Below the pieces are notes generated by a model. The model made no database searches. It was given only the letters and a program-made list of their open reading frames with translations, and was not told where the DNA came from. The position numbers and the translations under genes are program-made. Source: Motiliproteus sp. MSK22-1 (lineage in GTDB: Bacteria; Pseudomonadota; Gammaproteobacteria; Pseudomonadales; Balneatricaceae). From it: DNA of 64,000 nucleotides. The stretch is from positions 372,001 through 436,000 of the forward strand of contig NZ_MIEQ01000096.1 of NCBI RefSeq assembly GCF_001968815.1, given 5' to 3'. Of the stretch, positions 25,579 through 34,518 are shown in pieces (the stretch's first letter is position 1; each line of letters opens with the position of its first letter).

Positions 25579-25993
25579 CGTGTTATACCTTTAGGCACCG
25601 TATAAGACCCTCACAATAAGACCCTCACACGGCACCCTGCTGAAATGAGTTTCTGTTTTAGACCGTATTTCTATAATAGAAGCTTGTTTGGATAATGCGT
25701 TGAGTGTAGCTCGTTTTGTCATACCTTGTTGATTTAAATGAATTTGTTATCTTTCATCAGGTCTCCGGCACTCCGATAGCTGAGGTCCATTGGCTGGTTC
25801 GCAGACTCCTTTATTGATAAGGCCTGGAGTCTGATCTGCTACCTTCATGTCACATCTGTTGCCTTTAAAATATTGTTCTAATTATGAGAATAAATATTTG
25901 CATTATTCTGTGTTTGTTCTCTGATAGGTAACGAGTATTGTTGATTTATACAAAGCAGCTATATGAGTTTTCCAAGCAGACAGGAGTTTAATC
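25579..25993. other. Divergent intergenic region, sigma factor / pirin
   Basis: It contains a perfect 14-bp tandem duplication right before the sigma gene (annotated separately), and a hairpin CAGACTCC/GGAGTCTG at 25802-25833 with a 16-base loop. A weak rightward promoter for pirin could be TTGCCT (about 25859) with TTATGA 17 bases on. No gene was found. Confidence 0.4.
25602..25629. repeat. 14-bp perfect tandem duplication
   Basis: ATAAGACCCTCACA is repeated head to tail at 25602-25615 and 25616-25629, in the 5' region of the sigma-factor gene. It may be a slippage product or a doubled binding site. Confidence 0.7.
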
Positions 25994-26872
25994 ATGGCAA
26001 CTGCAGTCAACAACAATGCAGAGTCCGTACCCGCTGAAGAGATTCGCGAGTTACAGCACCTGATCAAGGGTCAACGGGCCATGGATGGTGACGGTGTCAA
26101 TCTGACCCGAATCATCGGTACGCCTCAACTGAATATGCTGGACCCTTTTTTATTACTTGATGCGTTTGAATCCGACCAGCCACAAGACTATATAGGAGGA
26201 TTTCCAAGCCACCCCCACCGGGGATTTGAAACGGTGACCTATTTACTGGCCGGGCGTATGCGGCACAAGGATAGTGCTGGTCATGAAGGAGTTATTGAGC
26301 CCGGTGGGGTGCAATGGATGACCGCCGGTAAAGGTATTATTCATTCAGAGATGCCGGAACAGCAAAACGGGCTGCTGATGGGGTTTCAGCTTTGGGTAAA
26401 CCTGCCAGCCAGCGCAAAGATGGTTGATCCTCGGTATCAGGAGTTTCCAGCCAATAAGACTGCCTTGGAAAAGTGGCAAAGCGGAACTCAGATTCGTGTT
26501 ATTGCCGGGCTAAGCCATCAGGGCACTGAAGGTCCGGTGAGAAACGAGTATGTTGATCCAACCTATATGGATGTTGAACTCAAAGCTGAAGATGATTTTA
26601 TTCAGACGCTTCCCAAGGAACATACTGCGTTTATCTATGTTATCGACGGAGAGCTGAAGATTGGTCAGGAAAACGCTTCCGCTGGAGCTGGAACCCTGGC
26701 TGTTCTCAGCGCCGGAATACAGGTAAAAACCAGCGCAAGTGCTGATAGCCGCTTTCTCCTGGTGGCCGGTAAGCCACTTAATGAACCTGTTGCCAGAGGG
26801 GGCCCTTTTGTTATGAATACCAAAGCCGAGATCCTTCAGGCTTTTGAAGATTTTCAAAATAATCGTTTTTAG
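25994..26872 (+). CDS. Pirin family protein
   Basis: A 292-residue bicupin of the pirin family. The metal ligands are visible: His73 and His75 in FPSHPHRGFET, and His117 and Glu119 in GKGIIHSEM. Bacterial pirins bind iron; some have quercetin 2,3-dioxygenase activity and others modulate central metabolism or oxidative-stress responses. ATG 25994 follows CAGGAG at good spacing. It is 35 bases upstream of a glutathionyl-hydroquinone reductase gene in the same direction; the pairing suggests a shared role in handling quinones or aromatic, redox-active compounds. Confidence 0.92.
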   Translation: MATAVNNNAESVPAEEIRELQHLIKGQRAMDGDGVNLTRIIGTPQLNMLDPFLLLDAFESDQPQDYIGGFPSHPHRGFETVTYLLAGRMRHKDSAGHEGVIEPGGVQWMTAGKGIIHSEMPEQQNGLLMGFQLWVNLPASAKMVDPRYQEFPANKTALEKWQSGTQIRVIAGLSHQGTEGPVRNEYVDPTYMDVELKAEDDFIQTLPKEHTAFIYVIDGELKIGQENASAGAGTLAVLSAGIQVKTSASADSRFLLVAGKPLNEPVARGGPFVMNTKAEILQAFEDFQNNRF

Positions 26873-26907
26873 AATTTTGAGCTTAAATAGCGCGGGGAGT
26901 TGAACCG

Positions 26908-27879
26908 ATGGGATTATTAATAGAAGGCCAATGGCATAACGATTGGTATGACACCAAATCATCCAACGGAAAGTTTGTTCGCAAAGACTCCAGCTTCCGT
27001 AACTGGATTACTGCAGATGGCCGTGCGGGCCCAAATGGAGTGGCGGGATTTAAAGCAGAGGTCGGTCGCTATCATCTGTATGTCTCCATGGCCTGTCCCT
27101 GGGCTCATCGGACCTTGATTTTGCGTACTTTGAAAGGTCTGGAATCAATGATTTCTGTCTCTGTTGTCAATGCCACGATGGGAGACGAGGGTTGGACTTT
27201 TGCCCCTGGCGATGAGGTTGTTGCGGATAATGTTAACGGGAAATCCCTGCTACACCAGATCTATACGCTGGCGCAACCTGACTATACGGGGCGAGTGACA
27301 GTCCCGGTTTTGTGGGACAAGAAGTTAAAGACGATCGTGAACAACGAATCATCAGAAATTATCCGCATGCTGAACGGTGCGTTTGATGATCTGGGAGCCA
27401 CGCCTGGCAACTATTACCCCTCTGAACTGAGGAATGAGATCGACAGCATCAATGATCTTATTTATCCGAATATCAACAATGGTGTTTACAGAGCCGGCTT
27501 TGCGACAACGCAAGAAGCCTATGAAGAGGCATTTAATGAAATTTTTGACACGTTGGATAATCTGGAAGAGCGCTTGGGACAGCAGCGTTATCTGGTGGGT
27601 GATCAAATAACGGAAGCTGACTGGCGTCTGTTTACTACCCTGGTTCGATTCGATGCGGTATACGTTGGTCATTTCAAATGCAACAAGCAACGCATCGCTG
27701 ACTATCCAAACCTTTGGGGGTATTTACGGGAGCTATATCAGCTGCCTGGTATTGCGGATACGGTCAAGATTGACCATATCAAGGCACATTATTATGGAAG
27801 CCATGAAACCATCAATCCAACCCGAATTATACCCAAGGGGCCGCATATTGATTTTATGCAACCTCATAATCGCGGATAG
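26908..27879 (+). CDS. yqjG: Glutathionyl-hydroquinone reductase (Xi-class GST)
   Basis: A 323-residue protein with the catalytic MACPWAH motif, Cys63 being the reactive thiol, and the long N-terminal region typical of Xi-class glutathione transferases (GS-HQR; E. coli YqjG and EcpA relatives). These enzymes use glutathione to reduce glutathionyl-hydroquinones back to hydroquinones. Other conserved stretches are NNESSEIIRML and RYLVGDQITEADWRLFTTLVRFD. It is cytoplasmic. It follows the pirin gene closely and probably shares its transcript. The gene symbol is by similarity to YqjG. Confidence 0.92.
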   Translation: MGLLIEGQWHNDWYDTKSSNGKFVRKDSSFRNWITADGRAGPNGVAGFKAEVGRYHLYVSMACPWAHRTLILRTLKGLESMISVSVVNATMGDEGWTFAPGDEVVADNVNGKSLLHQIYTLAQPDYTGRVTVPVLWDKKLKTIVNNESSEIIRMLNGAFDDLGATPGNYYPSELRNEIDSINDLIYPNINNGVYRAGFATTQEAYEEAFNEIFDTLDNLEERLGQQRYLVGDQITEADWRLFTTLVRFDAVYVGHFKCNKQRIADYPNLWGYLRELYQLPGIADTVKIDHIKAHYYGSHETINPTRIIPKGPHIDFMQPHNRG

Positions 27880-28006
27880 GTGAGTAATCATCTGTCTGCT
27901 TGCTGGCAGCTCATTGTAACAATTGTAATTTTGGCAGCGGGGTTTTGTATTACACTCAAACGAGACTTCCTGAATAGTCATCGATAATGGTCGTTGAGGG
28001 GTAGCT

Positions 28007-28744
28007 ATGACACAGCTGCAAAAGCAGCGAATATTGGTAGTGGACGACGAGCAGGCAATGCGAGAGCTGTTGACCGATCTGTTTGAGGACGCCGGTTATG
28101 AAGTAAGCACCGCTGCAGACAGTTTCTCCATGAACAGAGCACTTGAGGAGAAGCCCTGTGCGCTGGTGATTCTGGACCTGCGATTGAAAGGTGAAGACGG
28201 TCTGATGCTTGCCCGGGAACTACGCAAAGATTCCAGTATTCCAATAATGATGCTAACCGGGAAAGGGGATGAAACCGACCGTATTCTTGGCTTGGAGCTG
28301 GCTGCCGATGACTACCTGATGAAGCCATTCAATAACCGTGAGTTACTGGCGCGGGTAAGAGCAATGCTCAGGCGAACAACGGAACTTAGTTTGCCCCAGA
28401 TTAGAAAAGAAGACAGTTATAGTCACCAGCGGTATAGTTTTGATCATTGGGTTTTAGACCTGACCAGTCGGGAACTCTTTGGTCCTGATGGGGCGGTTGA
28501 GTCGTTGACCTATGCTGAATTTGGCTTGCTGGAGGTTTTTGTCCAGTCTCCTAACCGGGCTTTGAGCAGGGATCAGCTGCTGGAACTGAGCCGTGGAATA
28601 GAAGCTGATGTTTTTGACCGAACGATTGATGTGTTGATTCTTCGTCTCAGGCGTAAGATCGAACCGAACCCTAAGCAACCGCGCTATATACGCACAGAAC
28701 GGGGCCTCGGATACATATTCACAGCGGCAGTTACGCAATGTTGA
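28007..28744 (+). CDS. OmpR-family response regulator of a sugar-sensing system
   Basis: A 245-residue regulator. The receiver has VVDDE, the phospho-acceptor Asp57 in LVILDLRL and Lys in LMKPF; the C-terminal winged helix has TYAEFGLLEVF and the ending RTERGLGYIF. The style is near TorR. ATG 28007 starts about 127 bases after the previous gene. It is the first gene of an operon with a hybrid kinase (four or so bases to its possible TTG start, 24 to the preferred ATG) and a periplasmic sugar-binding protein. It probably regulates the Frc-type transporter genes a few kilobases away, although no binding site was identified. Confidence 0.9.
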   Translation: MTQLQKQRILVVDDEQAMRELLTDLFEDAGYEVSTAADSFSMNRALEEKPCALVILDLRLKGEDGLMLARELRKDSSIPIMMLTGKGDETDRILGLELAADDYLMKPFNNRELLARVRAMLRRTTELSLPQIRKEDSYSHQRYSFDHWVLDLTSRELFGPDGAVESLTYAEFGLLEVFVQSPNRALSRDQLLELSRGIEADVFDRTIDVLILRLRRKIEPNPKQPRYIRTERGLGYIFTAAVTQC

Positions 28745-28768
28745 CTGTTGGATTTGGAGCTGGGTTTT

Positions 28769-31537
28769 ATGGGCGCCAATGAACCCTCTGACACTGAATC
28801 TGATAGCCAAACAAATGCTAAGAACGCAGTCGAAAGCGATCGTAGCAACAACTATAAACAATCCGACACCGCTGAATCTGATCAACAACCGCCAAGGGCA
28901 TACAGGCTGTTCCCCAGGCTGAGTGTCCGTGCCCGCTTATTGCTTACATTTGCCGTATTGTCCTGTTCCGCGATGACTCTGGCAATCGTTGGCTGGCTAG
29001 GGCTTAGTAATACCGAAAGTGCCTTTTTACAATTTGAGCAGCAGGCTCTGCCGGATATCTCTCGTTCCCTTGAGCTTGCGGAACGAACTGCCAACCTTGC
29101 TGCGGTTGCTCCTTATGTGGCCAGTGCGAGTGGTCCTTTTATATTACAGGGCGAGAATCAATTACTCCGTCAGAAAATCAAGACGGTGTTAACGCTGGCC
29201 CGTGACCTGCCCCAGTTAGACGCAGCGGCTCCAAATCTGAAAAACTTATTAGTTCGCCTGGATCTGACGATTGATGAACTCATTGAGCTGACTCGACAAC
29301 AGTTATTCCTGCGAGAAGATGTTCGTCAATTCAGCTACCGACTTGGATTGTTGGATCGCCTTCCCGGATCAGATGAATTTATCAGTGTAGGCGCTTGGCT
29401 GGAAGACCTGTTGCTTGCGGCTACTCATGCGACAACTGTGGAGGAACTGGAAAGAATCAGGGGGCGCATGGATCAGGTTTCCAACGCCGCAGCTATGGCC
29501 GAACTTTCTGCGAATAATAACAACAGGCTGCAAGCTGAGTTGATCAATCAGCTTTTTGAACGACGTCGTGATCAGCTAAGACTTCAAAAGCGCAGTGGTT
29601 TTTTACTGTCTTCGACTCGCGCTATTTCTGAGCAGTTGACCGGCGAAGTAAAGCTTTTTGTTGATCAGCTCCGAGAAGATATTACCAGCCAGAGTCAGCG
29701 TATTGGAGGAGAAGTTGCGTCGGGAAAAACCGGCATTCTGGTTATTTCATTGTTGTGTATTATTGCGGCCCTGGGGGGCGTCTGGCGGGTCAAGGAGTTA
29801 GTTAACAGTCTGACAGCGGTGACAGCGCTTATGACTCGTTTGGCTTCCGGGGATCGCCAGCAACAACCCCCTGCTATCAACCGCCGGGATGAGATCGGTG
29901 ATTTGACGCGGGCATTTCAGGTATTTCGAAAAAATGCGGTGCAGATGGATCGGATGACGGATCATCTGCAGGAACAAAGTCGGCTGTTGGAAACGGTTTT
30001 CCAGAACATTAATGATGGTCTCAGCGTTTTTGACCATGAGGGAAAACTGGTGACCTGGAATCCTCAGTATCTGTCCATAATGGAATTACCCGATGGACTG
30101 TTAAAGCAGGGCATGTCGATAGAGCGAGTTCATGGGTTTTTGCCACGTTATGCCAAAGAGAGTGTTGCTTTGGATGGTGTGGTGTTGGATATGGAAGAGG
30201 TTAATCTGCTGAGAAAACAGAAACCGCAACGTTTTGAACGGCATTTCTCAAACGGTAAAGTGGTGGAGTTTCGCAGCAGTCCAATGCCGGATGGAGGCTT
30301 CGTTACACTTTATAGTAATCTGACTGAACGTAAAGCCATAGAAGCGCAGCTCCGACAATCTCAAAAAATGGAAGTGCTGGGGCAACTGACCGGTGGGGTT
30401 GCTCATGATTTTAATAATCTCCTGGCAGCAATCGTCGGAAATCTGCAATTACTGGAAAGCAAGTTACTGGAGGCGGAGCAGGGCCAGAATTCAAAACAGT
30501 TGATTTATGCCAGACGTGCGCTGGCAGCGGCAGAAAGGGGCAGTAACCTGACCCAGCGATTGTTGGCATTTGCACGTAAACAGCGCCTTGAGCCAGAACC
30601 CGTTCAGGTTGATGGGTTGATCGAGGGAATGCTGGATCTGATCGAGTATAGTGTTGCTCCTACAACGGATATTCGATTGTACCTCAAGTCTGAGGATTGG
30701 ATCGTTAATGTGGACCCGGTACAGCTGGAAAACGCCTTGCTCAATCTGGCGATTAACAGCAGCTCTGCGATGCCAGAGAATGGACAGCTGACGTTCACCA
30801 CACAACAATCTGAACGACTTTGGTTAAATGGCGTTGAGACTGACGCTGTGGTTATCAGGGTAACCGATACCGGGAGTGGCATTGCTGATGAACACTTATC
30901 TCGGGTCTTTGAACCTTTTTTCTCCACTAAGGAAATCGGTGAAGGCAGTGGATTGGGATTAAGTATGGTATACGGCTTTGTCAAACAGTCTGGCGGTGAT
31001 ATCCGCGTGCAAAGTGAAGTGGGTCAGGGGACTCGAATTGAAATCTTACTTCCCAGAGCTGAAACGACGATCAAGCCGATGGAGGTGCAGGGCTCGCTGG
31101 TTGATACCGAGCCTTTACCCGCAGGACAGGGCGAGCGAATTCTGGTTGTTGAGGACGACGTATCGGTCTGCGCCGTAGCGGACGAGATGCTGCAGAATCT
31201 GGGGTACCGGGTATTAACGGCAAACTCCGCTGAGCAGGCCCTGAGTATTTTAAGTGGTGAAGATAAAATTGATCTGCTGTTTGCCGATGTAAACCTGGGA
31301 GCCGGAATGAACGGTATCCATCTGTGCGAACAGGTAAAACAGTGTTGGCCGGAAATCACAGTGTTGCTCACCTCAGGTTTGAACCGGATCCAACTTGAAG
31401 AACGGTATCGGCTGAACGAATCAACCCCGGTCGTTGCAAAACCGTACTATCGAAGTACTGTGGCTCGTGCCCTGAGCCGGTCACTTCGAGAAAAAGCTGA
31501 TGAGATTGGTCCCGCTCAAACAAAAGGTGAAGAATAA
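28769..31537 (+). CDS. Hybrid sensor histidine kinase (PAS, kinase, receiver)
   Basis: A 922-residue protein. A disordered, acidic N-terminal tail of about 45 residues is followed by one transmembrane helix (LLLTFAVLSCSAMTLAIVGW), a long periplasmic region, a second helix (GILVISLLCIIAALGGV), a HAMP-like linker, a PAS domain (about 415-530), a kinase core with GGVAHDFNNLLA (His546) and SGLGLSMVYGF, and a C-terminal receiver with Asp840. I prefer ATG 28769 with GGAG nine bases upstream to a TTG at 28748. No Hpt domain is present. Sandwiched between the regulator and a sugar-binding protein, it is likely to read the ligand state of that protein in the periplasm, as TorS does with TorT. Confidence 0.9.
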   Translation: MGANEPSDTESDSQTNAKNAVESDRSNNYKQSDTAESDQQPPRAYRLFPRLSVRARLLLTFAVLSCSAMTLAIVGWLGLSNTESAFLQFEQQALPDISRSLELAERTANLAAVAPYVASASGPFILQGENQLLRQKIKTVLTLARDLPQLDAAAPNLKNLLVRLDLTIDELIELTRQQLFLREDVRQFSYRLGLLDRLPGSDEFISVGAWLEDLLLAATHATTVEELERIRGRMDQVSNAAAMAELSANNNNRLQAELINQLFERRRDQLRLQKRSGFLLSSTRAISEQLTGEVKLFVDQLREDITSQSQRIGGEVASGKTGILVISLLCIIAALGGVWRVKELVNSLTAVTALMTRLASGDRQQQPPAINRRDEIGDLTRAFQVFRKNAVQMDRMTDHLQEQSRLLETVFQNINDGLSVFDHEGKLVTWNPQYLSIMELPDGLLKQGMSIERVHGFLPRYAKESVALDGVVLDMEEVNLLRKQKPQRFERHFSNGKVVEFRSSPMPDGGFVTLYSNLTERKAIEAQLRQSQKMEVLGQLTGGVAHDFNNLLAAIVGNLQLLESKLLEAEQGQNSKQLIYARRALAAAERGSNLTQRLLAFARKQRLEPEPVQVDGLIEGMLDLIEYSVAPTTDIRLYLKSEDWIVNVDPVQLENALLNLAINSSSAMPENGQLTFTTQQSERLWLNGVETDAVVIRVTDTGSGIADEHLSRVFEPFFSTKEIGEGSGLGLSMVYGFVKQSGGDIRVQSEVGQGTRIEILLPRAETTIKPMEVQGSLVDTEPLPAGQGERILVVEDDVSVCAVADEMLQNLGYRVLTANSAEQALSILSGEDKIDLLFADVNLGAGMNGIHLCEQVKQCWPEITVLLTSGLNRIQLEERYRLNESTPVVAKPYYRSTVARALSRSLREKADEIGPAQTKGEE

Positions 31538-32613
31538 TGAGACGAGTCTTCTCGTGTGTGACCGGCTTAAGGGATTTCATAGCGTTGTTAATGGCTCTGG
31601 CGTTTTGCTGCAGCAACAGTGTTCTGGCAGATGATTTTGAAAAGTATCCGTTAACCATTGCTCCCATCGTTACTGGTCAGAGTGAGGTAGCAACGACTGC
31701 CAAGCGATCGAAGCCAACGGCAATATCGGCCACGGATGCTAACGCGCTGATGCCAAAAGCTGGTTTGTCTATCGGTGTAACGGTGTCGGATCTGGGCAAT
31801 CCATTCTTTGTACAGATAGCCCGTAGTGCGGAGAACAAAGCACGAATGTTAGTTGGTGATAATATTCGAATAAAAGTGGTTTCTAGCGCTTATGATTTAC
31901 ACCGACAGATAAACCAGATTGATCAGTTTATTCTGGATAAGGTCGATATGATCCTGTTATCCGCTGCTGATGAGCAAGCCATAGAACCCGCCGTATTGCG
32001 CGCCCGGCAGCACGGTATTCAGGTGCTGGCCGTTGATGTAAAGGCCAAGGGGGCTGATGCAACCATCAGCACTGACAATACCCAAGCGGGAGAAATCGCT
32101 TGTGAATTTCTTGCCACTAGTCTGGGGGGCACAGGTAACGTGGTCATTCTTAACGGCCCGTCGGTTTCCTCCGTATTGGAGCGGGTCGATGGCTGTAAGC
32201 AGGTTCTGTCACAGTATTCCGATATTCATCTGCTTTCTGACAATGAGAATGCAGGAGGCAGTTTCCAGGGCGGAATGGAAAAAATGATTTATCTGATGAC
32301 AGCATTCCCCAGCATTGATGGTGTTTTTACCATTAACGATCAGATAGCAGCTGGAGCAGAGGAGGCTGTCAGGCAAGCCGGTTCAAGGGTCATTATTGTG
32401 GGTGTTGATGGCGCTTTGATAGTGCGTCAGAGGCTTAAACAAAGAGACTCGATGATTATCGGAACAGCAGCTCAATTCCCCAACCTAATGGCTGAAAAAG
32501 CGGTGGAAATAGGATTTAAACTGATGCAGGGAGACTCTGTCCCAGAAAACTCCGTTTTGATTCCAGCAGAGCTGATTACCCGAAAAAACGTCGAGCAGTA
32601 TCAAGGCTGGTAA
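31537..32613 (+). CDS. Periplasmic sugar-binding protein, probable co-sensor
   Basis: A 358-residue type-I periplasmic binding protein (RbsB/FrcB-like). A signal peptide covers about 1-31 and is followed by a 45-residue linker before the fold proper, which begins LSIGVTVSDLGNPFFVQIA and includes STDNTQAGEIACEFL and IVGVDGAL. The ATG overlaps the stop of the kinase gene by one base (TAATG), so it is translationally coupled to a kinase, not to a permease. That favours a role as ligand-presenting partner of the kinase. Its similarity to the transporter binding protein at 37033-38052 suggests a related sugar, perhaps fructose or ribose. Confidence 0.88.
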   Translation: MRRVFSCVTGLRDFIALLMALAFCCSNSVLADDFEKYPLTIAPIVTGQSEVATTAKRSKPTAISATDANALMPKAGLSIGVTVSDLGNPFFVQIARSAENKARMLVGDNIRIKVVSSAYDLHRQINQIDQFILDKVDMILLSAADEQAIEPAVLRARQHGIQVLAVDVKAKGADATISTDNTQAGEIACEFLATSLGGTGNVVILNGPSVSSVLERVDGCKQVLSQYSDIHLLSDNENAGGSFQGGMEKMIYLMTAFPSIDGVFTINDQIAAGAEEAVRQAGSRVIIVGVDGALIVRQRLKQRDSMIIGTAAQFPNLMAEKAVEIGFKLMQGDSVPENSVLIPAELITRKNVEQYQGW

Positions 32614-32622
32614 GTATTCTGA

Positions 32623-32661
32623 CCTGGGGGGGCCAGGGATAGTTATTCTTCGGAAAGAATA
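32623..32661 (+). terminator. Tandem hairpins after the sensing operon
   Basis: CCTGG/CCAGG around a G-run, then TATTCTT-CGGA-AAGAATA, lie within 50 bases after the stop at 32613. The second is a 7-bp stem with a tight loop. A T-run is lacking, but the position fits the end of the three-gene operon. Confidence 0.45.
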
Positions 32662-32778
32662 GTTAAGCAGAACCGCTAATGATTCGGATTTCATGCCTAT
32701 TCATAGCAGGCAGTTAAATACTACCCGAGGGATGAGCTGCAGCGCTTAGTCAGCTGCAGCCTGACAGGTTTGTTCAGG

Positions 32779-33015
32779 TTATGAGCAGGCCATGCCTTCG
32801 AGTTTTCGAGCGCTGTCCGCTGCTACCCTACAACCATAGACGTTCACTTCACCTTTCCAGCGCATCCAGGTAATAAACTGAGCGACGGCTTCAATCGCTT
32901 TAGAAAAAGAGGACTCCTTATCTTCTGTTGAGGACTCGAAAGCGCCCATTGCCTGTAGATCCCGAGCGATCCGACGGTCATCATCAGGCAGTCCGGTAAA
33001 TACCCTGTTGTTCAT
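32779..33015 (-). CDS. Hypothetical small protein
   Basis: A 78-residue protein that I do not recognise. ATG 33015 (MNNRVFTGLPDDDRRIARDL) is preceded by a weak GGAAA and is more likely than an upstream frame start. It is acidic at the start, then contains an amphipathic helix (KAIEAVAQFITWMRWKGEV) and ends with two cysteines (YGCRVAADS and GMACS). There is no signal peptide. It is isolated between the sensing operon and a rightward STAS-like gene. Confidence 0.45.
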   Translation of the reverse strand: MNNRVFTGLPDDDRRIARDLQAMGAFESSTEDKESSFSKAIEAVAQFITWMRWKGEVNVYGCRVAADSARKLEGMACS

Positions 33016-33181
33016 CGATTTTTTCCAATAGAGTTTAATATAAGACCTAAGTATAACCTGAGGCCCTGCATTGAAATATGACATTGGTTAAGTATGGTGT
33101 TGTTTCAGTAAATCATGAGTTAACGTCTTGCCGGTTGTGGTTCTATACTGCTTTAAACGGACAGTCCAACTAGGATTAAAT

Positions 33182-33550
33182 ATGGCATACAGTGTTGTAA
33201 AAGACGGTGAAGGTATAATTTCAGTAACCTACAAGGATAAGGTTGATTTGGCAGAGAGGTACTCGGCTGTCAGTGATGCATGTAAACATATTGATGATAT
33301 TGCTGCCGTCAGGCTGTTGATTGATGTACGCGAAGTTGTTGTAAATATGACGCTGAATGAGCAGAAAACATTTGGTAATTTTTTGGCCAACAAATATGAA
33401 CTGAGCGAGGCAAAAGTAGCTGTCCTGCACAAGAGTGACAATAATCCTAATCAGGCAATTGATACCTATGCCTATATGCAAGGTTACCACCTGGTGGAAT
33501 TTACCGATCCTGGTGAAGCCCGGCTCTGGCTAAAGGGGGCGATTGCCTGA
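33182..33550 (+). CDS. SpoIIAA-like (STAS-like) protein
   Basis: A 122-residue protein with alternating beta strands and helices: MAYSVVKDGEGIISVTYKD, AAVRLLIDVREV and KVAVLHKSDN, resembling the SpoIIAA-like/STAS-like domain found in many marine proteobacterial single-domain proteins. Such proteins are cytoplasmic and often of unknown function; some act as anti-sigma antagonists. ATG 33182 follows AGGA at normal spacing; an upstream in-frame start adds unrelated residues. No sigma or anti-sigma partner lies nearby. Confidence 0.6.
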   Translation: MAYSVVKDGEGIISVTYKDKVDLAERYSAVSDACKHIDDIAAVRLLIDVREVVVNMTLNEQKTFGNFLANKYELSEAKVAVLHKSDNNPNQAIDTYAYMQGYHLVEFTDPGEARLWLKGAIA

Positions 33551-33568
33551 AGAAAACGCGAGATGCAG

Positions 33569-33588
33569 TACCAGCGAACCCGCTGGTA
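33569..33588 (+). terminator. Hairpin after the STAS-like gene
   Basis: TACCAGCG-AACC-CGCTGGTA is a perfect 8-bp stem with a four-base loop, 18 bases after the stop codon at 33550. It lies between convergent genes and may serve both; no T-run follows. Confidence 0.5.
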
Positions 33589-33632
33589 ACAACCTTTGAG
33601 TGAAACCGGTTCGCTATCTGGCTGTTACTGAT

Positions 33633-34142
33633 CTACCAATATTTGGGGTATTTCTCCTTTCTGTGTAAGTTGTTGTATACCAGCGCAACCAGTACTAACA
33701 ATAACGCTCCGAAAAGTGTTGGTAGCAGCAAGAAGTCCCAACCCGGTTGAGCCAGGAAAACTATCACGGGATTGGATCCAGCAGGGGGGTGAACTGTACG
33801 TGTCAGCATCATCAAGGTGATGGCTGTACCCGTGGCCAGGGCTACTGACCACCAGGTTGGTCCGCATAGTGTCAGAAATAACAGTCCCATCAATGATGCC
33901 AGGAAATGACCGAGAATGACGTTTCTCGGTTGCGAAAAGGGAGCATCAGGAAAACCGAACACCAGCACGCAAGAAGCACCAAAAGAGCCCAGTACCAGTG
34001 TAGCTTCAAGATTCAGGGCAAGGCTGGCAATCACTGCAATGGCCAAAAAACCGCCGATCCCGGCAATAATAGTACTCTTAAAGGAATGTTTTGGTGGCAG
34101 AGGTGCAGCATCCCCTTTAACTTTTTCGACAATGTTCAGCAT
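33633..34142 (-). CDS. HPP-family membrane protein
   Basis: A 169-residue protein with four or five hydrophobic helices and the defining HPP motif in TRTVHPPAGSNPV. It also has FGASCVLVFGFPDAPFSQPRN, another family stretch. HPP proteins are inner-membrane proteins; a cyanobacterial and chloroplast relative transports nitrite, but the substrate of this one is unknown. ATG 34142 follows AAGGG; the frame continues upstream without a ribosome-binding site. No nitrogen genes adjoin it. Confidence 0.85.
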   Translation of the reverse strand: MLNIVEKVKGDAAPLPPKHSFKSTIIAGIGGFLAIAVIASLALNLEATLVLGSFGASCVLVFGFPDAPFSQPRNVILGHFLASLMGLLFLTLCGPTWWSVALATGTAITLMMLTRTVHPPAGSNPVIVFLAQPGWDFLLLPTLFGALLLVLVALVYNNLHRKEKYPKYW

Positions 34143-34217
34143 GAATAAACCCTTGGAATAGAAAGCCTTTGAAGAGTCCGTCCAACAACCACTCCAAAAG
34201 AAAACAGTAAAGATAAA

Positions 34218-34247
34218 CCGCAAGTAGACAGATCTGTCTGCTTGCGG
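34218..34247. repeat. Long near-perfect palindrome upstream of the HPP gene
   Basis: CCGCAAG-T-AGACAGATCTGTCT-G-CTTGCGG: the central 14 bases are a perfect palindrome and the outer arms add seven more pairs around one T/G mismatch. It lies 76 bases before the HPP start. It could be a hairpin in the leader RNA or an operator; related AGAC/GTCT bits recur just downstream. Confidence 0.6.
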
Positions 34248-34518
34248 GTTGAATGGTAGACTGGTCTGTATACTGACGTCAATATATTTTTAAAAAGGGG
34301 CTTAGGTTAAGAATATGAAAAGGTTATTTTGACTCTCCTGCCTTTTCAGCAAAGGATCATTCGCTTAGGGATTTCTTGCCCTAAAGGGGTAGTGCTTACT
34401 ATGCTGTTAGAGGTATTGACAATTTTAACGGATGTTTAAAATTTTTTCTCCGCATCGTTGTCTATACCATGGAACATGCTAGGCCCGGATAGCTGATAGA
34501 TCCTGGGAGGACAGTTAG

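Noticed and set aside
28454-28888. A 144-codon minus-strand frame
   Set aside because: Antisense to the end of the response regulator and start of the kinase; no support.
30604-30984. A 126-codon minus-strand frame
   Set aside because: Antisense to the kinase catalytic domain.
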